Positions 26,731 to 39,646 are shown, numbered from the stretch's first letter. The stretch is 64,000 nucleotides of DNA from Arthrobacter sp. EPSL27 (GCF_001512305.1 NZ_LNUT01000004.1:1291392-1355391), one strand, 5' to 3'. The notes: a model not told the origin generated them from the sequence alone. Program-made: numbers and translations.

Positions 26731-28062
26731 ATGGTCGATGCGCCAGCAACCGGCTCAGAAGAAAGCGGCGTGGACGCCTTCCTGAAAGGCGGCGAATCCC
26801 TGCGGCACGCCCCCGGGCCGTACTTCGGCTCCTACGGCGGCCGATGGATGCCCGAGTCCCTCATCGCAGCCCTGGACGAACTTGAAGACACCTTCGAGAA
26901 GGCCAAGGCTGATCCTGACTTCACCGCGCAGATCGCGGAGCTGAACAAGAACTACTCCGGCCGTCCCTCGCTGCTGACCGAGGCCAAGCGCTTCGCCGAG
27001 CACGCCGGCGGGGTGCGGATCTTCCTCAAGCGGGAGGACCTCAACCACACCGGTTCGCACAAGATCAACAACGTGCTGGGCCAGGCACTCCTGGCCAAGC
27101 GCATGGGCAAGACCCGTGTGATCGCCGAGACGGGCGCCGGCCAGCACGGTGTTGCCAGCGCCACCGCCGCCGCACTGCTCGGTCTCGAGTGCGTGGTTTA
27201 CATGGGCGCCGAGGACTGCCGCCGGCAGGCCCTGAACGTTGCCCGCATGGAGCTCCTCGGGGCCACGGTCATCCCCGTCACCAACGGCTCGCAGACCCTC
27301 AAGGACGCCATCAACGAGGCCCTCCGTGACTGGGTCGCCAACGTGGGCAACACCCACTACCTGCTGGGCACCGCCGCCGGGGCGCACCCGTTCCCCGCCA
27401 TGGTCCGCTACTTCCACGAGGTCATCGGTGACGAGGCCCGGTCCCAGATCCTGGACCAGACCGGACGCCTGCCCGACGCCGTCTGCGCCTGCATCGGCGG
27501 CGGCTCCAACGCGATAGGCATCTTCCACGGCTTCCTGGACGATCCCTCGGTCCGGATCTACGGCTTCGAGGCCGGCGGCGACGGCGTCGACACCGGCCGC
27601 CACGCCGCCACCATCACCCTCGGTAAGCCCGGCGTGCTGCACGGCGCACGCTCCTACCTCATGCAGGACGACGACGGCCAGACCGTCGAGTCGCACTCCA
27701 TCTCGGCAGGCCTGGACTACCCGGGCGTCGGCCCGGAGCACTCCTACCTCGCCGACATCGGCCGGGTCAGCTACGAGCCCATCACCGACAGCGAGGCCAT
27801 GGACGCCTTCCGCCTGCTGTGCCGGACCGAGGGCATCATTCCCGCCATCGAGTCCGCGCACGCCCTGGCCGGCGCCATCAAGGTGGGCCAGCGGCTCGCC
27901 GCTGAAACCGAAAGCGCCGGAGGAGCCGCGGCCGACAAGATCGTGATCGTGAATCTCTCCGGCCGCGGCGACAAGGACGTGGCCACCGCCGCGGAATGGT
28001 TCGACCTGCTGGACAAGGATTCCCCCGAGCACGAAATCGCGAAAGAAGGCGAGCAGCTGTGA
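26731..28062 (+). CDS. trpB: Tryptophan synthase beta chain
   Basis: A 443-residue PLP enzyme joining indole and serine. The PLP lysine is in [14 protein letters not shown] context ([12 protein letters not shown]). Also present are [10 protein letters not shown], the phosphate loop GGGSNAIG, and the C-terminal [10 protein letters not shown] prefer the ATG at 26731. In-frame GTG 26710 and ATG 26716 are also possible because no ribosome binding site is clear. The stop overlaps the trpA GTG. Confidence 0.96.
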   Translation: MVDAPATGSEESGVDAFLKGGESLRHAPGPYFGSYGGRWMPESLIAALDELEDTFEKAKADPDFTAQIAELNKNYSGRPSLLTEAKRFAEHAGGVRIFLKREDLNHTGSHKINNVLGQALLAKRMGKTRVIAETGAGQHGVASATAAALLGLECVVYMGAEDCRRQALNVARMELLGATVIPVTNGSQTLKDAINEALRDWVANVGNTHYLLGTAAGAHPFPAMVRYFHEVIGDEARSQILDQTGRLPDAVCACIGGGSNAIGIFHGFLDDPSVRIYGFEAGGDGVDTGRHAATITLGKPGVLHGARSYLMQDDDGQTVESHSISAGLDYPGVGPEHSYLADIGRVSYEPITDSEAMDAFRLLCRTEGIIPAIESAHALAGAIKVGQRLAAETESAGGAAADKIVIVNLSGRGDKDVATAAEWFDLLDKDSPEHEIAKEGEQL

Positions 28063-28892
28063 ACGACGTTGACATGAACGCCGGAGGCAGCCCGGCCGCC
28101 ACCAGCAAATCGGCCGCGGCCATTGACCGCGCCCGGGCCCAGGGCCGCGCGGCCCTGATCGGCTACCTGCCCGCCGGTTACCCCAGCGTCGAGGACACCA
28201 TCGCCGCCGGCATCGCCCTCGCGGAGAACGGCGCCGACCTGATCGAGATCGGCATCCCGTACTCCGACCCGGTCATGGACGGCCAGGTTATCCAGGCCGC
28301 CACCACCGAGGCCCTCGCCAAGGGTTTCCACGTCCGCCAGGTGTTCGACGTCGTCCGCGGCATCACGAGCAAAACCGACGCCGCCGTGCTGGTCATGACC
28401 TACTGGAACCCGGTAGTCCGGATGGGCGTGGACGAGTTCTCCCGCGAGCTGGCCGCCGCCGGGGGAGCAGGCCTGATCACCCCCGACCTGATCCCCGACG
28501 AAGCCTCCGAATGGATGGCAGCCTCCGACAAGTACGGCCTGGACCGGGTGTTCCTGGTGGCGCCGTCGTCCTCACCGGAACGCATGAAGCGCACGGTCGA
28601 GGCAAGCCGCGGCTTCGTCTACGCCGTCTCGATCATGGGCGTCACCGGCGCCCGCACGTCGGTCAGCTCCGCGGCCAAGGATGTGGTGGCCGCGGCCCAC
28701 GCCGCCGGCGCCGACCGCGTCTGCGTGGGGCTGGGTGTGTCCAACGCGGCCCAGGTCCGGGAAATCGCCGCCTACGCCGACGGCGTGATCGTCGGCACCG
28801 CGCTGGTCGCGGCCATCGGCGACGGCGGCGTGGATGCCGTGGCGTCCCTGACCAAAGACCTCAGCACCGGCCTCACCAGGGAAGAAGCTTGA
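28059..28892 (+). CDS. trpA: Tryptophan synthase alpha chain
   Basis: A 277-residue TIM barrel releasing indole from indole-glycerol-P and channelling it to TrpB. Motifs are [24 protein letters not shown] with the catalytic acids, [17 protein letters not shown] and VGLGVSN. The start is a GTG at 28059 sharing GTGA with trpB. The end overlaps a possible TTG start of lgt. Confidence 0.97.
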   Translation: MNDVDMNAGGSPAATSKSAAAIDRARAQGRAALIGYLPAGYPSVEDTIAAGIALAENGADLIEIGIPYSDPVMDGQVIQAATTEALAKGFHVRQVFDVVRGITSKTDAAVLVMTYWNPVVRMGVDEFSRELAAAGGAGLITPDLIPDEASEWMAASDKYGLDRVFLVAPSSSPERMKRTVEASRGFVYAVSIMGVTGARTSVSSAAKDVVAAAHAAGADRVCVGLGVSNAAQVREIAAYADGVIVGTALVAAIGDGGVDAVASLTKDLSTGLTREEA

Positions 28893-28897
28893 ACCAG

Positions 28898-30070
28898 ATG
28901 CAGTCAGTCCTCCACGCGGCGGCGATGATCCCCGCCAGCATTCCGAGCCCGGACTGGTCCGGCTTCGACATCCCGCTCCCGTGGGGGTCACTGCGCATCC
29001 ACGCCTACGCCTTGTGCATCCTGCTCGGCATCATCGCCGGCCTCTGGCTGACGTCCGTGCGCTGGGCCAAGCGCGGCGCCCCGGAGGGCAGCGTCTGGGA
29101 CATTGCCATCTGGGCGATCCCGTTTGGCATCATCGGTGGCCGGCTCTACCACGTGGTGTCCTCGCCGGATGCCTACTTCGGCCCCGGCTTTGATGGCACG
29201 GGCGACCTGTCCCTGATCCCACAGCTCCAGCGCGGCGGGCTGGGCATCTGGGGAGCGGTGCTGCTCGGCGCCGTCGGCGCGTGGATCGGATGCCGCAAGG
29301 CCGGCGTCAAGCTCAGCGCCTTCCTCGACGCCGCAGCCCCCGGCCTGCTGCTGGCACAGGCCATCGGCCGCTGGGGCAACTACTTCAACCAGGAGCTCTT
29401 CGGCGGCCCCACCACGCTTCCCTGGGGCCTGCAGATCGACGCCGACAATCCCAACTTCCCGGTCGGCACTGCCGCGGACACACTGTTCCACCCGACGTTC
29501 CTCTACGAATCCCTCTGGAACCTCGCCGGCGTCGGCATCCTGCTGCTGCTGGACCGCAAGTTCAACTTCCGCCGCGGCCGCCTGTTCTGCCTCTACGCGG
29601 TGTACTACACGCTGGGCCGGGTCTGGATCGAAGCGATGCGGATCGACGACGCCGAGCAGATCAGCCTCTTCGGCATCACCACCAGGCTGAACGTCTGGAC
29701 CAGCATCTTCGTCCTGCTGGGCGCGCTGGCCGCCTTCATCATCCTGGGCCTCCGCAAGCGCGACGAACCGGACACGGTCTACCTGCCCGGCCGCGAACCG
29801 GCCGCCGCTGAACCGGAGCCGGTTCCGGTTGCCGCAGGCGCCGGAGCGGCCCAGAACGGCGATGTCCGCCATGTGGATTCCGGTGTCTCAGATAGTGAAT
29901 CGCGTGGTAATCTCCCTGATAACCAAAGCGGTCCCGGCCGCGCTTCCGCCCCAGCAGAAGCGCCAAAGGAAACCACCGGCGGCACCACCCCCGCCGCTGG
30001 AGCACCCGCGGCCGGAGCATCCGGCCAGCAGGCCACCGGAACCGCGCCGGACGCTGAGGGCACCAAATAG
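28898..30070 (+). CDS. lgt: Prolipoprotein diacylglyceryl transferase with long C-terminal tail
   Basis: A 390-residue integral membrane enzyme that attaches diacylglycerol to lipobox cysteines. Membrane helices span about 30-290. The signature GRWGNYFNQELFGGPT and the loop RGGLGIWGAVL are present. From about residue 290 a 100-residue Ala/Pro/Glu-rich tail follows, which is not needed for the fold and is probably cytoplasmic and disordered. The start is ATG 28898, or TTG 28889, which is better spaced from AGGGAAG. A lipoprotein substrate, the ABC binding protein at 50272, occurs in the same window. Confidence 0.94.
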   Translation: MQSVLHAAAMIPASIPSPDWSGFDIPLPWGSLRIHAYALCILLGIIAGLWLTSVRWAKRGAPEGSVWDIAIWAIPFGIIGGRLYHVVSSPDAYFGPGFDGTGDLSLIPQLQRGGLGIWGAVLLGAVGAWIGCRKAGVKLSAFLDAAAPGLLLAQAIGRWGNYFNQELFGGPTTLPWGLQIDADNPNFPVGTAADTLFHPTFLYESLWNLAGVGILLLLDRKFNFRRGRLFCLYAVYYTLGRVWIEAMRIDDAEQISLFGITTRLNVWTSIFVLLGALAAFIILGLRKRDEPDTVYLPGREPAAAEPEPVPVAAGAGAAQNGDVRHVDSGVSDSESRGNLPDNQSGPGRASAPAEAPKETTGGTTPAAGAPAAGASGQQATGTAPDAEGTK

Positions 30071-30204
30071 CCTCAGCCCCGGCACACCGGGCCGCGGAGT
30101 CACCCCTCGCAGAGCCCGTTTCCACAGCGTCGTGGCAGCAGGGAAAGCAGTAAACAGCAGACAGTTGCTGTTCATGCAAGCCCAGGCTGGCGGCCGCGTA
30201 ACTG

Positions 30205-30234
30205 TTAGTGCAGGACGCGGCGCTGACCTACAAT
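30205..30234 (+). promoter_or_regulatory. Candidate promoter for gltB
   Basis: TTAGTG (30205-30210), an 18-bp spacer and TACAAT (30229-30234) lie about 100 bp before the gltB start in the 265-bp lgt-gltB gap. The -10 is good and the -35 weak. Confidence 0.4.
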
Positions 30235-30335
30235 TCGAGTAAGAAAAACACTTTGTTGTGCCCGTCACACCGGCGCACCGATGCGGGCCAATGTTGTCCC
30301 TCCCATACGCACGATCAGGAGGAAGGACGTCTCCC

Positions 30336-33300
30336 ATGACCCAAACCCTGCACAGCCCCAGTTGGTCCGAGCCGGAACAGGCCGCCATCTCGCCTTTCAA
30401 GCGTTTCGCCGCACTCCCCGACGCGGCCGGGCTCTACAACCCGGAGCAGGAGAAGGACGCCTGCGGCCTCGCCATCATCGCCACACTGCGGGGCGAACCG
30501 GGCTACGACATCGTGGACGCGGCGCTGACCGCACTGCGCAACCTCGAGCACCGCGGCGCCGTGGGTGCCGATGAAGGCACCGGCGACGGTGCCGGGCTGC
30601 TCATGCAGATCCCGGACGAGTTCTTCCGTGCCGTCACCGACTTCGAACTTCCCGCGCCCGGCCAGTTCGTGGTGGGCACGGCCTTCCTCCCGTCCGAGCA
30701 GCGCGAATCCGATGCGGCAAAAGCCGGCATCGAGGGACTCGCCGCCGATGAGGGCCTCACCGTCCTCGGCTGGCGCGAGGTGCCGGTGGTGGCCGACCTC
30801 GTCGGCGCCATGGCCCGGGCCTGCATGCCGTATTTCTCCCAGCCGTTCTTTGCCTCCAGCACCGGGGAAGTGCTGGAGCGCAACGAGCTGGACTCCCGCG
30901 CCTGGCGCATCCGGAAGCGCGCGCAGAACAAGTTCGGCGTGTACTTCCCGTCGCTGTCCTCCCGGACCATCGTCTACAAGGGCATGCTGACCACGGCGCA
31001 GCTTGAGCCGTTCTACCCGGACCTCTCGGACAAGCGCTTCAAGACGAAGCTTGCGATCGTGCACTCGCGCTTCTCCACCAACACCTTCCCGTCCTGGCCG
31101 CTGGCCCAGCCGTTCCGGACCATCGCCCACAACGGTGAAATCAACACCGTGAAGGGCAACCGCAACTGGATGCGGGCCCGGCAGTCGCAGCTGGCCAACC
31201 CGTTGCTGGGGGACTCCCCGGAGGAGCTGTACCCGATCTGCACCCCCGGTGCCTCCGACTCGGCGTCCTTCGACGAAGTGGCGGAACTGCTCTGGCTCTC
31301 CGGCCGGCCCATCACGCACTCGATCATGATGATGATCCCCGAGGCCTGGGAAAACCACGCCACCATGGATCCGGCCCGCCGCGCGTTCTACGAGTACCAC
31401 TCGCTGCTGATGGAGCCGTGGGACGGCCCCGCCGCCGTGTCCTTCACCGACGGCAGCCTGGTGGGCGCCACCCTGGACCGCAACGGCCTGCGCCCCGGCC
31501 GCTACTGGATCACCGAGGACGGCCTCGTCGTCTTCGCCTCCGAGGTGGGCGTGATCGACGTCGAACCCTCCAAGGTGGTCAAGAAGGGCCGCGTCTCGCC
31601 CGGCAAGATGTTCCTGGTGGACACCGAGGCCGGCCGCGTCATCGACGACGCCGAGGTCAAGGCCGAAGTGGCGGCGGCCAACCCGTGGGCCGACTGGGTC
31701 AAGGAAAACCTGATCGACCTGAAGAACCTGCCCGAGCGCGAACACGTGGTGCACACGGCGGCCTCGGTCAACATCCGCCAGCGCACCTTCGGCTACACCA
31801 CCGAGGAATTGAAGATCCTGCTCGGCCCCATGGCCCGCACCGGCGCAGAACCCCTCGGCGCGATGGGCTCGGACACCCCGGTGGCCGTGCTCTCCAAGCG
31901 CCCCCGGCTGCTCTTCGACTACTTCGTGCAGTCCTTCGCGCAGGTCACCAACCCGCCGCTGGACGCCATCCGCGAGGAACTGGTCACGTCGCTGACCTGC
32001 GCAATCGGCCCCAACGGCAACCTTCTGGACACCAAGCAGGTCCGCCAGCCGCAGGTCTCCCTGCCGTTCCCCGTGATCAACAACGACCAGCTCGCCAAGA
32101 TCGCGAACATCGAGAACGCCGACGGCGACAAGGTCGCCATGAAGGTCCGCGGCCTGTACCGGCCGGAGGGCGGCGAAAACGCGCTCCGCGCCCGGCTGAC
32201 CGAAATCTGCGAGCAGGTCTCCGGCGCCATCAACCGCGGCGTGCAGTACGTGGTGCTCTCCGACCGCGACTCCAACGCCCAGTGGGCGCCGATCCCGTCG
32301 CTGCTGCTGGTCAGCGCCGTGCACCACCACCTGCTGCGCAGCGCTAACCGCACCAAGACCGCCCTCGTGGTGGAAGCAGGCGACGTCCGCGAGACGCACC
32401 ACGTGGCCGTGCTGATCGGCTACGGCGCCTCCGCCGTGAACCCGTACCTGGCCATGGAGTCCGTGGAGCAGCTCATCTCCAGCGGCGACGTTGTGGGGGT
32501 CACCCCGCAGGACGGCGTCTACAACCTGATCAAGGGCCTCGGCAAGGGCGTCCTGAAGATCATGTCCAAGATGGGCATCTCCACCGTTGCCTCCTACACG
32601 GGAGCGCAGACCTTCGAGGCCCTGGGCCTCGGCCAGGACCTCGTGGACGAGTACTTCTCCGGCACCCACTCCCAGCTCGGCGGCGTCGGCCTGGACGTCA
32701 TCGCGGCCGAGGTCGCGGCACGGCACCGGATGGCGTACCCCGAGAACGGCATCGAAGTACCGCACCAGCCCCTGCTGGGCGGCGGCGAGTACCAGTGGCG
32801 CCGCGACGGCGAGCCGCACCTGTTCAACCCGGAGACCGTCTTCCGGCTGCAGCACTCCACCCGTGAGCGCCGCTACGACATCTTCAAGTCCTACACCCGC
32901 GGCGTGGACGACCAGTCCCAGAACCTCATGACCCTGCGCGGGCTCCTGAAGTTCAAGGCCGGGCTGCGCCCCGCGGTGCCGCTCGATGAAGTGGAGCCCG
33001 TCTCCAGCATCGTCAAGCGGTTCTCCACGGGCGCCATGAGCTACGGCTCCATCTCGCAGGAGGCGCACGAGACCCTCGCGATCGCCATGAACCGGCTGGG
33101 CGGCAAGTCCAACACGGGCGAAGGCGGCGAGGATGTGGACCGGCTGCTCGATCCCGAGCGCCGTTCCGCGGTCAAACAGATCGCGTCCGGCCGTTTCGGC
33201 GTCACCAGCCTCTACCTGACCAACGCCGACGACATCCAGATCAAGATGGCCCAGGGCGCCAAGCCCGGCGAGGGCGGCCAGTTGATGGCGCAGAAGGTCT

Positions 33301-34938
33301 ACCCCTGGGTGGCCCGCACGCGGCACTCGACGCCCGGCGTCGGGCTCATTTCCCCGCCCCCGCACCACGACATCTACTCGATCGAGGACCTCGCGCAGCT
33401 GATCTATGACGCCAAGCGCGCCAACCCCTCGGCCCGGGTGCACGTCAAGCTCGTCTCCGAGGTGGGGATCGGCACGGTGGCGGCCGGTGTCACGAAGGCC
33501 AAGGCCGACGTCGTCCTGGTGTCCGGGCACGACGGCGGCACCGGCGCCTCGCCGCTGAACTCGCTCAAGCATGCCGGTGTGCCGTGGGAGCTGGGTCTCG
33601 CCGAGACGCAGCAGACCCTCATGCTCAACGGCCTGCGCGACCGTGTGGTGGTGCAGGTGGACGGCCAGCTCAAGACCGGCCGCGACGTGGTGATCGCCGC
33701 GCTGTTGGGTGGCGAGGAGTTCGGTTTCGCCACCGCCCCGCTGGTGGTCTCCGGCTGCATCATGATGCGCGTCTGCCACCTGGACACCTGCCCGGTGGGC
33801 GTTGCGACGCAGAACCCCGAGCTGCGCTCCCGCTTCAACGGCAAGCCGGAATTCGTGGTCAACTTCTTCGAGTTCCTTGCCGAGGAAGTCCGCGAGATCC
33901 TGGCCGAACTGGGCTTCCGGAGCATCGAGGAAGCGATCGGCCACGCCGAAATGCTCGACACCCGCGAGGCGATCAACCACTGGAAGGCCGAAGGGCTGGA
34001 CCTGGACCCGATCCTGCACGGCCTCGAGTTCGACGACGACGCGCCGCTGCGCAACCTCACCGGACAGAACCACGAGCTGGACAAGCACTTCGACCAGCGC
34101 CTGATCACCATGGCCGCGGAAGCCCTGAGCGACCGCAGCCCGGTCAAGATCGCCGTCGACGTCATCAACACCGACCGTTCCGTCGGCACCATGCTCGGCC
34201 ACAAGGTCACCAAGACCTTCGGCACGGACGTGCTGGCGCCCGACACCATCGACATCTCGCTGACCGGCACCGCCGGGCAGTCGCTGGGGGCCTTCCTTCC
34301 GGCGGGCATCACGCTGCGGATGTTCGGTGACTCGAACGACTACGTCGGCAAGGGCCTCTCCGGCGGCCGCATCATCGTCCGCCCGGACCGCACCAACGTG
34401 TTCCCGGCGGAACGCAACGTGATCGCCGGAAACGTGATCGGCTACGGCGCCACGAGCGGCGAGATGTTCCTGCGCGGCCAGGTCGGCGAACGCTTCCTGG
34501 TCCGCAACTCCGGGGCCACCGCGGTCGTCGAGGGTATCGGCGACCACGGCTGCGAATACATGACCGGCGGTCAGACGCTCATCATCGGGCGCACAGGCCG
34601 CAACTTCGGCGCCGGCATGTCCGGCGGCACGGCCTACGTGCTGGACCTGCAGACGGAGCGCGTCAACAAGCAGGCCCTCGAAGCCGGGGAGCTGCAGCTG
34701 CGCGAACTCGACGCCGAGGACCGCGAGATTGTCCATGGACTGCTGGTGAAGCACTCCGAGGAGACCGAGTCGCTGCTCGCGGCCCGGCTGCTGGAGAACT
34801 TCGATGACACCGCAGCCCGCATCACCAAGGTGCTGCCGCGCGACTACGCGGCCGTCCTGCAAACCCGTCTTGACGCCATCGAAGAGGGCCTGGACCCCGA
34901 CGGCGAAGAAGTTTGGTCTCGAATCCTGGAGGTGACCG

Positions 34939-34946
<8 letters not shown>
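30336..34946 (+). CDS. gltB: Glutamate synthase large subunit
   Basis: A 1536-residue large subunit of NADPH-GOGAT. C43 in KDACGLAII is the N-terminal nucleophile of the glutaminase domain once the 42-residue propeptide is removed. The FMN-binding synthase domain covers about 850-1230. The 3Fe-4S cysteines are in [15 protein letters not shown] near residue 1145, and the C-terminal beta-helix domain follows. AGGAGGAAGG precedes the ATG at 30336. It overlaps gltD by 8 bp. Confidence 0.98.
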
Positions 34947-36396
<1,450 letters not shown>

Positions 36397-36481
36397 GCGG
36401 TGCCGGCCGGCGGCTGGCCCGCGGCGGCAGTTACATTCCGCCAAGAACTTCATCCATGCAATCGACTACTAGGGTAGGTAT

Positions 36482-37978
36482 ATGAGACGCGCGAAAATAG
36501 TGGCCACATTCGGACCGGCGATTGCGAGCTTTGACAACACGCTCGCAGTGATCGACGCCGGCGTAGATGTGGCCCGCATGAACATGAGCCACGGCGACTA
36601 CTCCGTGCACGACAACACGTACGAAAACGTCCGCAAGGCGGCGGGTCAGCTCGGCAAGGCCGTCGCCATCATGGCCGACCTCCAGGGCCCCAAGATCCGC
36701 CTCGGCCGTTTCGTGGACGGGCCGCACCTGCTGGCCGTCGGCGACACGTTCACCATCACCACGGAGGATGTTCCGGGCACCAAGGACATCTGCTCCACCA
36801 CGCTCAAGAGCCTCACTGAGGACGTCAACCCGGGCGACGCGCTGCTCATCGACGACGGCAAGGTGGCGCTGCGCGCCATCGACGTCGACGACGTCAAGGT
36901 GGTTGCCCAGGTGATCGTCGGCGGTTACGTCTCGAACAACAAGGGCATTAACCTGCCCGGCGTCGCCGTCAACGTGCCGGCGCTGAGCGAAAAGGATGAG
37001 GACGACCTCCGCTGGGCCATGCGCCGCGGTGTGGACATGGTGGCCCTCTCCTTCGTCCGGGACGCCTCGGACATCACCCGCGTCCACGAGATCATGGACG
37101 AAGAAGGCCGCCGCGTGCCGGTGATCGCCAAGATCGAGAAGCCGCAGGCCGTGGACCAGCTCCCGGAGATCATCGACGCCTTCGACGCCATCATGGTGGC
37201 CCGTGGCGACCTCGGCGTGGAACTTCCCTTGGAGGAAGTGCCGATCGTGCAGAAGCGCGCCGTCGAACTGGCCCGCCGCTGGGCCAAGCCCGTCATCGTG
37301 GCCACCCAGGTGCTGGAATCCATGATCGACAACCCGCGCCCCACCCGCGCCGAGGCCTCCGACTGCGCCAACGCCGTGCTCGACGGCGCGGACGCAGTCA
37401 TGCTGTCCGGCGAGACCAGCGTGGGCAAGTTCCCGATTGAAACCGTGAAGACCATGGCCCGGATCATCGAGTCCACCGAGGTCCACGGCCTGGAACGCGT
37501 TCCCCCGCTGGGCACCAAGCCCAAGACCCGCGGCGGTGCCATCACCCGTGCCGCCGTCGAAATCGCCGACCAGCTGGATGCCAAGTACATCTGTGCGTTC
37601 ACGCAGTCCGGCGATTCCGCCCGGCGCCTGTCGCGGCTGCGCCCGATCCGTCCGGTGTTCGCGTTCACCCCGGTGGAGCATGTCTGGAACCAGCTGGCGC
37701 TCACCTGGGGCATCCAGCCGGTTCTGGTCCCGATGGTGGGCCACACCGACGAGATGACTGCCCAGGTGGACCGCAGCCTGCTGAACATGGACGTCGTCGA
37801 GGACGGCGACATGGTGGTCATCGCCGCCGGGTCGCCTCCCGGAAAGGCGGGTTCGACGAACATGCTCAAGGTCCACCGCGTCGGTGACCTGGCAGACGCC
37901 GGCCTCGGCGAAGCCGAGGTAGCCAAGGACAAGCTCGGCCCGTGGCCGGAAAAGAAGAAGAAGAACTCCAAGGTCTAA
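36482..37978 (+). CDS. pyk: Pyruvate kinase
   Basis: A 498-residue glycolytic enzyme making ATP and pyruvate from PEP. It starts MRRAKIVATFGPA. MNMSHGDY, the signature IAKIEKPQAVD with the catalytic Lys, MVARGDLGVELP and TQVLESMI are seen. A Lys-rich tail ends the chain. It lies 85 bp after gltD and ends before a strong terminator. Confidence 0.98.
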   Translation: MRRAKIVATFGPAIASFDNTLAVIDAGVDVARMNMSHGDYSVHDNTYENVRKAAGQLGKAVAIMADLQGPKIRLGRFVDGPHLLAVGDTFTITTEDVPGTKDICSTTLKSLTEDVNPGDALLIDDGKVALRAIDVDDVKVVAQVIVGGYVSNNKGINLPGVAVNVPALSEKDEDDLRWAMRRGVDMVALSFVRDASDITRVHEIMDEEGRRVPVIAKIEKPQAVDQLPEIIDAFDAIMVARGDLGVELPLEEVPIVQKRAVELARRWAKPVIVATQVLESMIDNPRPTRAEASDCANAVLDGADAVMLSGETSVGKFPIETVKTMARIIESTEVHGLERVPPLGTKPKTRGGAITRAAVEIADQLDAKYICAFTQSGDSARRLSRLRPIRPVFAFTPVEHVWNQLALTWGIQPVLVPMVGHTDEMTAQVDRSLLNMDVVEDGDMVVIAAGSPPGKAGSTNMLKVHRVGDLADAGLGEAEVAKDKLGPWPEKKKKNSKV

Positions 37979-37997
37979 GCCCCCGGGCCCGGACAAC

Positions 37998-38050
37998 AGG
38001 GAGGGGCCCCGCCCCGTGCAGCGCACGGAAGCGGGGGCCCTCCCTTTTTC
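37998..38050 (+). terminator. Strong terminator after pyk
   Basis: A 15-bp stem with one mismatch (AGGGAGG side at 37998, partner ending 38045) encloses a second stem, CCGTGC/GCACGG (38014-38019, 38023-38028), and is followed by TTTTTC. Confidence 0.93.
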
Positions 38051-38066
38051 GTGCCTCCGGACAGGC

Positions 38067-38082
38067 ATACCCATGGGGGTAC
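38067..38082. promoter_or_regulatory. CsoR/CstR-like operator, site 1
   Basis: ATACCCATGGGGGTAC is a near-palindrome with G/C tracts bounded by AT, like the sites bound by CsoR/CstR/RcnR-family repressors. It lies 12 bp upstream of the proposed -35. Confidence 0.55.
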
Positions 38083-38093
38083 CTGACATGGGT

Positions 38094-38122
38094 TTGCGGT
38101 ATACCCCTGGGGGTATTATTCT
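38094..38122 (+). promoter_or_regulatory. Candidate promoter of the persulfide dioxygenase gene with operator site 2 in its spacer
   Basis: TTGCGG (38094-38099) and TATTCT (38117-38122) are separated by 17 bp. The spacer is almost exactly filled by the palindrome ATACCCCTGGGGGTAT (38101-38116). A repressor bound there would block RNA polymerase. Confidence 0.6.
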
Positions 38123-38170
38123 TGTTAGTAGTCAACCGGGGATTCCCCGCTGTTTTTCGAAGGAGAGCAC

Positions 38171-39580
38171 ATGCTGCTGGAACGTATTTACGATGAGGAT
38201 CTTGCCCAGGCCAGCTACCTCATCGGCTGCCAGGCTAAAGGCGAAGCGGTGGTGGTGGACGGCCGCCGCGATATCGCGGTGTACCAGGAGCTGGCGGCGA
38301 AGAACGGCATGAAGATTGTGGCGGTCACCGAGACGCACATCCACGCCGATTACCTTTCCGGGACCCGGGAGCTGGCCGCCGCGACCGGTGCGAAGATCTA
38401 CGTCTCGGGTGAGGGCGGGCCGGACTGGCAGTACGGGTTCGAGGGGGAGCGGTTGTTCGACGGTGACACGATCGCCCTGGGCAACATCACCATCAAGGCC
38501 CTCCACACCCCGGGGCACACCCCGGAACACCTGGCGTTTCTGGTGACGGACGGGGCGTTCAGTGATCAGGCCGGGTACCTGCTCTCGGGGGACTTTGTGT
38601 TCTCCGGGGATCTGGGCCGCCCGGACCTGCTGGACGAGGCCGCCGGCGGGGTCGATACCCGCTTCGTGGGAGCGAAGCAGCTGTTCGCGAGCCTGCGGGA
38701 TAAGTTCCTGACCCTGCCGGACTATGTCCAGGTCCACCCGGCCCACGGCGCCGGCAGCGCCTGCGGCAAGGCCCTGGGCGCGATTCCGTCCTCCACGGTC
38801 GGCTACGAGCGGCTCTACGCCTGGTGGGGCCCGTACCTGGCGGCGAATGACGAGCAGGGTTTCATCGATGAGCTCCTCGACGGCCAGCCCGACGCGCACG
38901 CCTACTTCGGCCGGATGAAGCGGGAAAACCGGGAAGGCCCGGCCGTCATGGGGGACCGCGCACCGCTGCAGGAACTGGACCTCGAGGCGGTCGCGCGGGA
39001 CCTGGCCGCGGACACGGTCACGTTCATCGACACCCGCTCCAACGACCTGGTCCACCAGGGCACCGTGACCGGGTCCCTGAACGTTCCGGCCGGCAAATCC
39101 GTGGCGAGCTTCGGCGCGTGGGTGGTGAACCCCGAAACCGATCCGAACCCGCTGGTGCTGCTGGCCCCGGACCAGGACACCGCGCAGGAGATGTGGGACC
39201 ACCTGGTCCGGGTCGGGATCGACAAGGTCGCCGGCTACGTCACCGGGATCGAGGGCCTCCCGGTCAGTGTCCCGAAACTGATCCAGCCCGAGGAGCTTGA
39301 GGGCTTCGACGCCGCGATGGTCCTGGACGTGCGGAACAAGACCGAGCACAAGGCCGGGCACATCCCCGGCTCGTACCAGCTCAGCGGCGGCCGCGTGATG
39401 TGGCACCTGGACGAACTCCCCGCCGAGGGGACCATCGTGTCCTACTGCCAGTCCGGGGTGCGGAACTCCGTGGCGGCCAGCGCGCTGCGCCGCGCCGGGT
39501 ACGACGTCGTCGAACTCGACGGCAGCTACGCCGCCTGGACCGCACACCACCAGGCACCGGCCACCATCTCCGCCCGCTAA
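38171..39580 (+). CDS. Persulfide dioxygenase-rhodanese fusion (CstB/ETHE1-like)
   Basis: A 469-residue, three-domain protein. The N-terminal metallo-beta-lactamase/ETHE1 domain (about 1-235) has THIHADYLSG with H56, H58 and D60, plus HTPGHTPEH and SGDFVFSGD for the mononuclear iron. A middle rhodanese-like domain (about 255-350) lacks an active cysteine. The C-terminal rhodanese domain (about 360-460) has C426 in CQSGVR. This order matches CstB of Staphylococcus, which oxidises glutathione-like persulfides to sulfite or thiosulfate. GAAGGAGAG precedes the ATG. The CstR-like operators upstream support a sulfide/persulfide response; physiological substrate is inferred. Confidence 0.93.
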   Translation: MLLERIYDEDLAQASYLIGCQAKGEAVVVDGRRDIAVYQELAAKNGMKIVAVTETHIHADYLSGTRELAAATGAKIYVSGEGGPDWQYGFEGERLFDGDTIALGNITIKALHTPGHTPEHLAFLVTDGAFSDQAGYLLSGDFVFSGDLGRPDLLDEAAGGVDTRFVGAKQLFASLRDKFLTLPDYVQVHPAHGAGSACGKALGAIPSSTVGYERLYAWWGPYLAANDEQGFIDELLDGQPDAHAYFGRMKRENREGPAVMGDRAPLQELDLEAVARDLAADTVTFIDTRSNDLVHQGTVTGSLNVPAGKSVASFGAWVVNPETDPNPLVLLAPDQDTAQEMWDHLVRVGIDKVAGYVTGIEGLPVSVPKLIQPEELEGFDAAMVLDVRNKTEHKAGHIPGSYQLSGGRVMWHLDELPAEGTIVSYCQSGVRNSVAASALRRAGYDVVELDGSYAAWTAHHQAPATISAR

Positions 39581-39615
39581 CCCCCACCACCTGGCAACAA
39601 CCCGGCCACACCGCA

Positions 39616-39646
39616 GGCGGCGGCCCTGACACCCAGGGCCGCCGCC
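39616..39646 (+). terminator. Hairpin after the persulfide dioxygenase gene
   Basis: A perfect 13-bp stem (39616-39628 with 39634-39646) with a 5-nt loop lies 35 bp past the stop. It has no U-tract, but separates this gene from the DUF202 pair. Confidence 0.7.

Noticed and set aside
30315..34862. 1515-codon open frame antisense to gltB
   Set aside because: Long antisense frames are common in high-GC genes; composition is His/Gln/Val-biased and there are no domains.
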